Source: Ophiostoma sp. CBS 140.51 (taxonomy: Eukaryota > Ascomycota > Sordariomycetes > Ophiostomatales > Ophiostomataceae). From it: a DNA stretch of 64,000 nucleotides. Positions within the stretch are counted from its first letter, which is position 1. The number at the start of each line of letters is the position of its first letter. Positions 32,901-40,753 of this stretch are shown here, one piece after another. The notes under the pieces are model-generated. The model saw only the letters and a program-made list of their open reading frames with translations. It had not been told where the DNA came from and searched no databases. Both the position numbers and the translations under genes were made by a program. The stretch lies in NCBI GenBank assembly GCA_029298735.1, contig JANSLP010000027.1, forward strand, positions 62,001-126,000. The letters are read 5' to 3'.

Positions 32901-33597
32901 CGTCTTGGTTGTCAAACATGCTGTCAAAGGCATGGTGGATGGTCGAGCCCTCAAGCTCGTCATCCGAAGAGTCGTCGTCGTCCCGCAAGGTGTCCTCGTT
33001 GGACGAACGGTACGACCATTTGAGACGCTCGCGCTCGGCCGCATTGGCCTCGGACGAGTACTCCTGGTTGCTCGACGACGGCGAGGTCTTGAGCCCGACT
33101 AAGTCGTTTTGCAGCTCGTCGACCTCGTCAATCGTCGAGTGGTGGCCACCATGCGATCCACCGCCGTTTGAGGACGCGTGAGAGTCGTACACAGGATCAA
33201 ACGACACGCCGTGCTGGGCCAGCAGCGCCTCGTACTTGCGCAACCGCTCGACCAGCTCGCGCTCGTGCGGCTTCTTCTTGCGGCGGCGCGGCGGCTGCGG
33301 TGGGACCACGCGACACTCCACCTGCGCCTTGACGCAGTTGGCGCACGGCTTGTTCTTGTCGCACCGCACTTTGCGCTGCTGGCACAGCACACACGAGTGG
33401 CCGCGCGTCAGTTTGTTGACGACGGCGGCTTCGGCGGCCGACATTTGTTGGCTCTGGTTCATTTGTTGTTGCTGATGTTGCTGTTGTTGCAACTGTTGGT
33501 GACCCATATGTTGGGGGCCGGGCACGGGTCCGGACATGCCGCCCGGACCCGGCATGGGCACCCCTTGTGGAGAGGGTGTCTCGCCTGGAACGTCCAT
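29938..33597 (-). CDS. Zn(II)2Cys6 transcription factor with fungal_trans domain and long Gly-Met and Gln/His tracts
   Basis: The frame gives 1219 residues from the ATG at 33597. A Gln-rich start precedes a perfect zinc cluster at 69-95 (C-x2-C-x6-C-x5-C-x2-C-x6-C) and a basic linker with PPRRRKKK. The fungal_trans (middle homology) domain spans about 245-490 (QLWQIYLTNVNPLLKVTH; RRRLWWQIVVFDKRIAEITG). The conserved C-terminal region is split: HFFTLMMTRQALSKMRV at about 630 and RMVEYDNIMQS at about 835 flank an insertion with Ala/Asn/Gly and then GGM repeats (about 654-825). A Gln/His tract lies at about 1042-1090. A 45-nt GTAAGT..TCGCAG segment (32473-32517) is probably an unspliced-looking in-frame intron; removing it gives 1204 residues. 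The frame is open 123 codons further upstream (to 33966), but that reads as leader. Targets unknown. Confidence 0.9.
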   Translation of the reverse strand: MDVPGETPSPQGVPMPGPGGMSGPVPGPQHMGHQQLQQQQHQQQQMNQSQQMSAAEAAVVNKLTRGHSCVLCQQRKVRCDKNKPCANCVKAQVECRVVPPQPPRRRKKKPHERELVERLRKYEALLAQHGVSFDPVYDSHASSNGGGSHGGHHSTIDEVDELQNDLVGLKTSPSSSNQEYSSEANAAERERLKWSYRSSNEDTLRDDDDSSDDELEGSTIHHAFDSMFDNQDGFPFVIGGQTTKVTDHHPPGIQIFQLWQIYLTNVNPLLKVTHTQTLQAQIIEAGANVSKIPRPLEALMFSIYFIAITSMSEEDVQSTFDEEKARLVARFHRAAQQALINAGFMRSPDLVVLQAYFLYLVSLIPIALPTYQQSQICVRQYVDPRSLFCLIGIAVRVAQRLGLHRDGAQFGLPPFEVELRRRLWWQIVVFDKRIAEITGSTITALSSSNADTKFPLNINDTDLHLHAKDAPTPYVGPTEMLFCLTRVEMCTAAGSPDSGPPNAAGGNAANNNTAGGGSGSGSNSNTSGGSPAAASSSNPGASGGGGGNSSNTAGATGGNNSSVAPVAGPAPPPGSAAATVAAATRKFHYSPSPSSPDVVTHIVNQTLPSDPESYCNYIENTYLKSCDPKIPMHFFTLMMTRQALSKMRVINFLARNGPAAAAAAAANNGGGGGAGAGSSPSSNDAATPMNSSHSHSSFSPMGGMSSFGGGPGGMGGMGGGGMMGGDMDDMMGGMGGGMGNMMGGMMGGMGGMGGMMGGMGGMMGGMGGMMGGMGGMGGMMMGGGGGGGPGMMMGGPMQPTYGPPPPQAHLAPPAPPPPPAPPVVDDAERDTLFIEAIRMVEYDNIMQSADSLKGFAWYTYMHFPFPAYMFIVIELRTRKSGDLVERAWAAICENHERRGLIRNLRSPIHVAFGGLFIKAWDAHEAAEAQAGRTRKAPKFIQLLRQTLPKLNPGIVQTGQTGAAPGLPLPVSASGPPPQRPLPTTNKSSGNVKVGNVGNVGNRGGEEDMMEESVSRQQHQSAQQQQQLAQGLHPSSASSTTSSPPAAQQQQQQQQQQQQQHQQHQPHPLHQQHQPHQSHQQQHAHAQQQHQVHGSVYAQPTGATQTPGGGAGGQGGQGGQGSQAGNGGQGGQYFDNLGNPQMIGGVGVPDTMDFGPMDWSFFMQNEYNNGNGAGGPGQGTPGPGGRGPGGQGPPGSQGGQVPTSQGGSYANMYGQQGHGG
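30330..30470 (-). repeat. CAG/CAC trinucleotide tract coding for Gln/His
   Basis: Within the Zn2Cys6 gene the sense strand carries CAA/CAG runs that encode a run of about 14 Gln, followed by alternating His and Gln. Mixed CAA/CAG codons partly stabilise it against slippage. Confidence 0.9.
31199..31500 (-). repeat. Gly-Gly-Met coding repeat
   Basis: About 100 codons of GGM, GGMM and GGMGGM units in the Zn2Cys6 gene. On the + strand it reads as CCCATCATGCC-type repeats. Copies differ in synonymous positions, so the protein pattern is better kept than the DNA. Confidence 0.9.
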
Positions 33598-34755
33598 GGC
33601 GGGAGTGATGTAGCTGGTATCGGTATGGCTCTCGTCTCTCTTGTCTTTTTGTTTAATTGATGTTCTTTTGATGTTGTTCGTATTTTTCTTTTGATTTTCT
33701 TTTGATTTTTCTTCGATGTGGGGAGTGTTGGGAGACTTTAGAGACGTTGAGAGAGAGAGAGAGGCGGTGGAATGCCGGAACGGCCGGGATGCCGCAACAG
33801 CGTACCTCGCAGTAGCGACGCACCACGGGCCGGTGTTCGGGAGTCGAACGGGTTGAGCCGTCGGACAGGGAAGAGGGAGCGTGGATGTAGGCCGTATGTC
33901 GTTAAAGAGAACGAAACAAAGGTACGGACGACGCTCGTGTGTTTGTTTGCTAGCCAAGAAAGACACAAAAGGGGGAGAGACTGGTGTTTCTTCGGGTTAG
34001 CAAAGGCTCAGTTTCGGATCCGAAAGAAATGACAGGGCGAGAAAAAATAAAAGTCAAAAAACTCCAGAGGTCCAAGAGTCCAGAACAAGGGACGGGGTCA
34101 GGGTCAGGGTCAAGGCAAGAGGATTTTGGGGCCTGGCCAGGGCACAACACAGGGCAGGGCAGGGCAAGCCATGTGAGGGTAGAGGGGTGACGTGGAGGTA
34201 GATGAAAGGCAAACGTGCGTGTGGTCTCAACGTGGGCACGGAACCATCAGGCGTCGGCACGCTTTAAAGGTAGATATCAAGTAGAGACAAGTACTCCGTT
34301 GAGGCAAGTACTCCGTTGAGACAGGTAGACGGGATATGACGGGACTGAGCTGGGTGGAGTGAACGAGCGTGCGAGAGGGAAAAGGAAGAAACGGAGAAAC
34401 ATTTCAATATCGAGGGACCCTCGAGTCCCGCTTTGTATATTAAGCGGCCATGAAAAAGACACAGGGAGAGACAAGGATGACCGGAGGTGAGGGAGGCAAA
34501 GAAAAGAGCAGATGTCGATCCAGGCCAGTTGGTCATGGTCAGTCGGCTCCCGCTGGGGAACATTTAATTTCCAGCCGGACCTCCTTCATCTCGTCCTTGA
34601 GGATGTTGTCTCTCGTTCTTCTTTCTTCGTTTCTTCTTTTCCCACACGCTCTAGCGTTTAGGCAAAAACAACAACATCGATCGCTTCTTTTCTTTCAACG
34701 TACCTTGACAAGCTCACGGTGAATATGGTTCAGAACCAGATGGCAAATGACCAGA

Positions 34756-34782
34756 TGACAGATTTGACAGATTTGACAGAGA
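34756..34782 (+). repeat. TGACAGATT nonanucleotide repeat
   Basis: Three tandem copies, the last ending in TGACAGAGA. Intergenic simple repeat. Confidence 0.9.
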
Positions 34783-36091
34783 CAAGTTGACCGCGGGCAG
34801 ACGGCAAGATGCAGACGAGAGATGCAGAAGAAGGGACTGCAGATTGACAGACGAGAGTCGACAGTCGGAAGTTGACGGGCAACCGAAGAAAAAAAGCTTT
34901 TCAGAGGTGACACACACACGCGCACATTCAACAAGATTGATAATCAAGAGAAAATGGTAGACGGGCTGCTGCTGGTTATTCTCTCTCTCTCCTTTTTCTT
35001 CTAGAAATAGGGTAAAAGGTAAAATATTCAACAAAAAGTAAAAAGGGTGCTGCGGGAAGGGAGGCGGGATGGACAGAGGAAAAATCGAGTTAGGAGAAAA
35101 GAAGATGAGAACAAAAGGTGTCGAGAAAAGGGGGTGGGAACTGTATGGGAGAAGAAAAGAGAGGAAGAGAGAGAAAAGTCAGACCAAATGCCAGATGGCA
35201 TCTGACGGCAGATCAGAAAAAGAGACAGTAGGCAGAAAAGCGGAAGAAGGGGCGAGGACGCGGCAGGACAGCGATCGTTTCGGAGGGTTGAGCGAGGAGG
35301 GAGGAGAAGGGGGAAACGTCAAAGTGTCTCGATTCTGTGGCTGCGGCACAGCAGTGTGTCTCGAAAAAAAACGGAAAGGACGGATTGGAGGAGAGGACAC
35401 GGGAAGGCGGGAAGGGGTGGCAGGCTGGAACAGCCGCGGGCCCAGGAAACGAGAAAACGGCAACCTAGATTCTAGAAGGACGACCAAGATGGAACGGCAG
35501 TCAATGGTCAAATGGAGCATGGAGTTGTATGCGTAGATGTGTGGATGTAGATGTGTCGATGCGATGTAAACGCAGATGCATGCTCGCAAGACAACCGAAC
35601 AAAACACACAGCACAACACAAACCAGCACGTGAATAAAGAGCAATGAAAAAAGAGAAAAGAGAAAAGAGAAACACGAAATACAACAAACCAGATTCTCTT
35701 TCTTCACCTTGTCACCAACTTCACCGCGTCTATCACCAACAACGACGCCACAACAAAACGCCTCTTCTTCAAGGGAAGCGGCTTTCTCAATTCGATCGGA
35801 TCTGTTCACTGCGCACGGTGTAAGTTGAATGGTCAGGATACTGCACATGTCGGTACTTGAGTAGTCTGCTTTCCCCATTACACCTTAGTCCTGTTGATCT
35901 GCACTTGCACGACTCTTTCCCACATCCCAGGTCCGGACCTGTTTGCATGCTTGTTTTGTGTGTTCTGTGCCACTGTTGTACACCCTTTCTCTGCAACATT
36001 GTACCATCTTGTCTTTTCTTGTCCTCTCTTGTCCTCTTCTTGTCTCGCATTCCCACGTGTCCCGGGATGTACAAGGTCCATGTCCGGGACA

Positions 36092-36152
36092 CCTCCCACG
36101 CCTCCCACGCCTCCCACGCCTCCCACGCCTCCCACGCCTCCCACGCCTCCCA
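36092..36152 (+). repeat. CCTCCCACG nonamer minisatellite
   Basis: Six perfect tandem 9-bp copies plus a partial seventh. There are no spacers, so it is not a CRISPR array. The length is a multiple of three, so all frames stay open through it, but no supported gene covers it. Confidence 0.95.
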
Positions 36153-36473
36153 TCAATGTCTTGCAGCTCAGCTGAGATAGCTCTTAAAGCTATTGAGTAC
36201 AATACAATGATAAAAAACGGATGAGCATGGCCAAAGAAGGCAAAGACCAGGAACATGAGCAGGAACAGGGACAAGGAACAAGAAGGACCCGTATTCCCCG
36301 TGCTCCGCGTTGAATGACATGGAGACGTTGGGTGGAGCCACTCCGCACATTCGGGTACAGAGAGAACGCCGAGACAAGGTGTACATCAAAGGATGGAGCA
36401 AAGCAAGCAAGAAGAGCAGGCAAGCAAAAGAAAAACAGACCAGTCGGCAAGCTGCCGGGATGCAGCCAGTTCA

Positions 36474-36570
36474 GACAGGACAGGACAGGACAGGCCAAAT
36501 CGGGGCAGGCCAGTTGGGCCAGCCTGTTGCCAAAACAGGAAGGACAGGAAGGACAGGACGAACAGGAGGC
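36474..36570 (+). repeat. ACAGG/GGACAGGA repeat cluster
   Basis: Tandem ACAGG copies at 36474-36493, then diverged GGCAGGCC/GGCCAGCC units, then AGGACAGGA copies at 36536-36565. Intergenic. Confidence 0.8.
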
Positions 36571-39500
36571 GCAGACCGACAGGCGGACAGGGAAGCAGAC
36601 ATGAGAAACAAGCAACCAAACAGGGGGGATAGAATGCACACCGGATGAAATGAACGTTAAAGAGTCGAACACACACAAAGGTTAAAGTCAAAAACACACA
36701 CAAGCAGAGTGCATACTAAACAGTCATGCAGTAAAGAGAGGTCAAGCCACAGAAGCGGGATGCGGAACGGCAGAGACAGTGAGGGGAGAAGGGAGAGGGG
36801 GTCTGAGGTTCAGTTGCTCTGCATCAAAGGCCGTACCCAAACCTGTGGCACGGCGAGCGGGTTCGAGACACAGACCAAGAACCAATATGCAATATCAGAA
36901 ACACAAAAAAAGGAACTTACACACAGGCTCCCGTGTGCACCACAGCAGTTCTTGCGTGTGCGTGTGCGTATAAACGGGAAATGTACTTGGCGGAGAGGGG
37001 TGTGGCCTGGATGTGCGGCGTGCGCTGTCAATCAGTCAGTCAGTATGGAATATACCATATTGTGGCCAGCCTGTGTCGCACCCAGTACAACAGGCACTGC
37101 AGAAGCAGTACGAGTACATACGGTGATCGCACAATGCACGAGAGAGGGAAGGATTGACAGGTACTCCGTAGTCTGGACAAAAAGGGGGCGTTTGAAAATG
37201 GTAAAGATGCAAAAGAAATGGGGAGAGAGAATTTAGAAGTCCGTCTCGGGAGCGAGACGGAGGAAAGGGAGGGGATGAGTAGTTGGGGTGAGGGGGCAAA
37301 AAAGAGGGTAAAGAGAAGCGAGGCTGGAACTAGGGGCGTGGGACGAGAAAGAATGAGGAGCGATGGAGAGAGAGGAGATGGGGAAATGCGCAGAATAGAG
37401 AATGGGAGAATGTAGAATGGCAGAATGGCAGAATGAAAAGTGGTCCAGCGGCGCAGACGAGACGTGAAAGGAGGAGTGAGTGTATGAGAATGTGAGAGAG
37501 CAATGCAGAGTGCAAGACAAAAGCAAGATAGAGACAGAGAAGAGGGATGTGAACGACGCGGAAAGAATGTAAAGATACAAGAGATAAGAGAGTTTGCCTT
37601 TCTTTTCTTTTCTTCTCTCTCTCTTCTCTTTCTTTACCTCTCTCTTCTTTTCTGTCCTCTTCTCTTTTGATCTCTCTTTTCGTCTCTTCTGCCTCTCCTA
37701 TTTTTGCACTCACCTTTGTGTGTTCTATTCCTGGATGTTGGGGGCCAGTTCCAGGGGGGGGGAGGCAGAGTTGTGCTCGAATGGCTCGAAAGGCTCAAAA
37801 GGGGACGTGCTTGCGTGAGTGTGCGAACGTGCGCAAAAGACGCATTTCGATGTGAGGTGAGAGTCGACAGAGGCAGGCAAAGAGACAGCTGTGGCGTTGC
37901 ACACTGTGGACAGTCACGTCGTAAGGCAGGGCTACTGGTGAGGGTCTTTGAGAGGATCTTCTGAGGGTCTGCAGGGCAATTGTGGACTCGGCAGAGTCGG
38001 GCGGTTAATTCGGTCCCGAAAGAGAGTTTCAGAAGGCCGGGCTGGACAAAGTGGGGCCTCTTCTCACTGTGTCGTTCCTTCTATCACGTAATGTTCATCG
38101 GCGGCGTGAAATGGGAAAGAGCGAGCATCGTTGGGAATACAAAATAGGGAAAAGCGACTGGTGAAGAAAGGGATGGCAGGTACGAGAGACAAGTGACAGG
38201 AACAAGGGCAGGAACGATCAAGCCACGATTTGACACGAGGCAGGAACGAGGGGCAAACCATAAGGGAAAGAGCACACCAACGGAGCGAACAAGGAAAGAG
38301 CGAACACGCAAACCATACAGATCGGGCTAAATGATAAGACTGTCGCTGGTCTCCAATGATATAAAACACACTACAAAATGGTCTACACAACGACGGCGCT
38401 CTCTTGACAGTTGTTGGTGCTCGTTCGCCCCGCCATCTGTCTTTGTCAGTAATCTGTCGTCCACTGTCACCACTGTCGTCCAGTGTCGCTCACTGTGGGT
38501 GCTTCCTCGTGGTCCCACGCATGGCAGAATGCGGCTACGCTAATCCTCTTTAGGAATGGCTGCATCCCGGCTATGAAGGTTATTTACGGATCCGATGGGG
38601 AAGTTTGACCTCAACGTCGCCGTTGGGTCGACGGGAGTACATGTACGACTGCAGTTGCAATTGGAATGTCGGTGTACTTCTCTTTTCTGCTCTTTTTTTC
38701 TTTCCATTCTTGGAACGCCACACGTCATCGTCGTTGCATAAAACGGGAGGCAGAAGGAGGAGGTGTGTCGTTAAAAAAAGACATAGAGGCTCTCCGGGAG
38801 ACATCATAGCCGCTTGGGACTGAATCTGGGGAATCAAGATGTTAGGGACTTATATGCTGGATGATAGATGGTTTTTGGACCGTTCTGTATTCTTTGTGTA
38901 ATTTTTAAAGGCCATTTTACCTACCTTATGGATATGTATCGATCTTCAATCGTTCTCTTTTTTTGTTTTTTACCTTCGATCTACATCATGTTGTGAAGAT
39001 GCTTTGCGTTTTTATGCCCCTCTGCTCCCCGGTGCTGTGCCCATCTGTTGCCGCAATATACTACGGACATTTTACTCCTGCCCTATTCTATTTGTATGGG
39101 CTATTATCAGTGCACAAAATAATTCCAGTTCATCGTAATCTGGAGATTGGGGCCAAAAAACACATCATCGAAACCGAGCATCCGTTTCTGTGTGCCCGTC
39201 GTGGCCGATGTTCTGCATCCACCTGCATGCGCATTCGATGTTGTGCTGCAGCTGTCCATATTCCAAGCTAAACCTTTTCTTTACTTTTCTTTTCTTGTGG
39301 TAGTCAACTCGAAGGATTTCATTTGCTCATTTGTGTTTTTAGATCCCCATTTTCCCCTCTGCTCTCCCTTTTGTATCTCACATCCTGTTCATTTTATCCT
39401 CTCCTTCCCGGCTTCCGTGTTCCCTTTTCTTTCCCTTTTTGATGCTTGTTCCCATTTCTACTCACTTTGTCCCGTCGTTCTCGCTTACCATTTCCCTTTC

Positions 39501-40429
39501 TTGTCTGTTTGCCCTACTTTACCCAGCTCTTTTCTTCTTCCCTTTCCCATTTCACACTGCCTCACTGCCACACTGTCTAATTGCCATGATCGTCAACACA
39601 CACCACCTCCATTGTTTTTGCATTTACTTGTTCTCGTCACTGCCCGTACAGTCCGTACAATCTCGCATTTTGCAAAGAACCCGAGGATGATGATCGATTT
39701 ATATTGATTCCCAAGACAAGAACAAGGCGCAATCACGGTGATATCGATTCTGAACAATCTATTTTCTTTTTTTTTCTCCGACCGACGAACGATACACGAT
39801 AAATGTAGAACAAGAGAACTCGAATTATAAAGGAGGGCTGTCCTCTGATCTGTGGTTCTCTATTCTTGTCCTGTTGCTTCCTCCTTTTGCTCTTCTGTTT
39901 TCTTATTTCCTCTTTTGTGCTGGATCCATTGTTTGTATCAACCACTCTCCACCAGGAAACAAAACTCAACATTATCTCCATATCATATTGTCTACATCTA
40001 CACCCAAATCCACTCAATACTCTCCCTCCGGTCCCCATCTCTCGCTTACCACTCTTTCGGTCTTGTCCTCGCTCCATACATACTCTCCATACGCCTCTCT
40101 ACGTCCTCTCATATATTACCACCGCGCAATATACCCATATAGTCCGACATCCCAAAACGAGATATCTATGCACCTGCACCATTGATACATTGCCCTGTCG
40201 GTCTACTGTCTATTGTCCGTCACAGTCTACCAATCCAACGCTCTGCTGTATACTGGCTTACCTCCTTTCTCGGTTACTCGCCTTTGCACTCTCCATCTCC
40301 GTGGAGTACTTTCAGTTCACTTCCACTTTTGACTCGCAACTCCACGGACTCTACACTACTCCGACCATCTCGCTCTGGAATTCTTGTCTCTTCTCTTTTG
40401 TGAATATCTCTGCCTCACCATCAAGCATC

Positions 40430-40745
40430 ACATCTTCTTTTCTCTCTTCTCCTCTTCTCTCATCCCCTCTTTTCTGTTTCTCTTTCCCCTCCTCTCAAGA
40501 TTACATCCTTCGTCTTGTACACCACAACATACTACACAGAGCACTCACACCTTGCGGGACCATCTCAGACAGAAACTGTCTTGTGTACAGTGGTCTCCTC
40601 TCACTCTGTCCCGGTATCTCGCTTCTCTCTTCTCATCAATCTCGTACTTTTGTCGTCGATCATATCCATGTCTTCTTAATAGTCAGTCTTGTTTCCCTTT
40701 GTTTCTTTTCCTCTCTTTTCCTCTCTTTTCCCTATCTTATTTCAC
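40430..40745 (+). promoter_or_regulatory. Polypyrimidine leader of the MFS transporter gene
   Basis: Dense CT tracts (TTTTCTCTCTTCTCC, repeated CTCTTTTC units near 40705-40735) run to within about 12 bp of the ATG. Such sense-strand CT tracts are typical of fungal core promoters and transcription starts. The start context is TTCAAAATGAG. Confidence 0.6.
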
Positions 40746-40753
40746 CCTTCAAA

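Larger units (their letters stand above)
33598..40753. other. 7.2-kb divergent gene-free region between the Zn2Cys6 regulator and the MFS transporter
   Basis: No supported gene. From 33.6 to 37.59 kb the + strand is mostly purine-rich, i.e. pyrimidine-rich in the sense of the regulator, with pyrimidine patches near 34.6-34.7 and 35.95-36.06 kb. At about 37592 it flips sharply to pyrimidine-rich on + (to about 37715). From 38.8 to 39.2 kb it is AT-rich. From 39.25 to 40.75 kb it is strongly pyrimidine-rich on +, which is the leader of the MFS gene. Repeats at 34756, 36092 and 36474 are listed separately. Confidence 0.6.

Noticed and set aside
33832..33860. Minus-strand GTTCGACTCC resembling a tRNA T-loop
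   Set aside because: Flanking bases do not pair as a T stem and no cloverleaf fits.
33598..33966. In-frame 123-codon upstream extension of the Zn2Cys6 regulator
   Set aside because: Translation of the leader with no conservation pattern; the Gln-rich N-terminus with zinc cluster at 69 fits the start at 33597.
36092..36152. CRISPR-like repetition
   Set aside because: Repeats are contiguous 9-mers without spacers; the genome is fungal.
39866..40753. In-frame 296-codon upstream extension of the MFS transporter
   Set aside because: Extremely Leu/Phe/Ser-rich translation of a CT-rich leader; the ATG at 40754 has good context and begins the conserved type of Ser/Gln tail.
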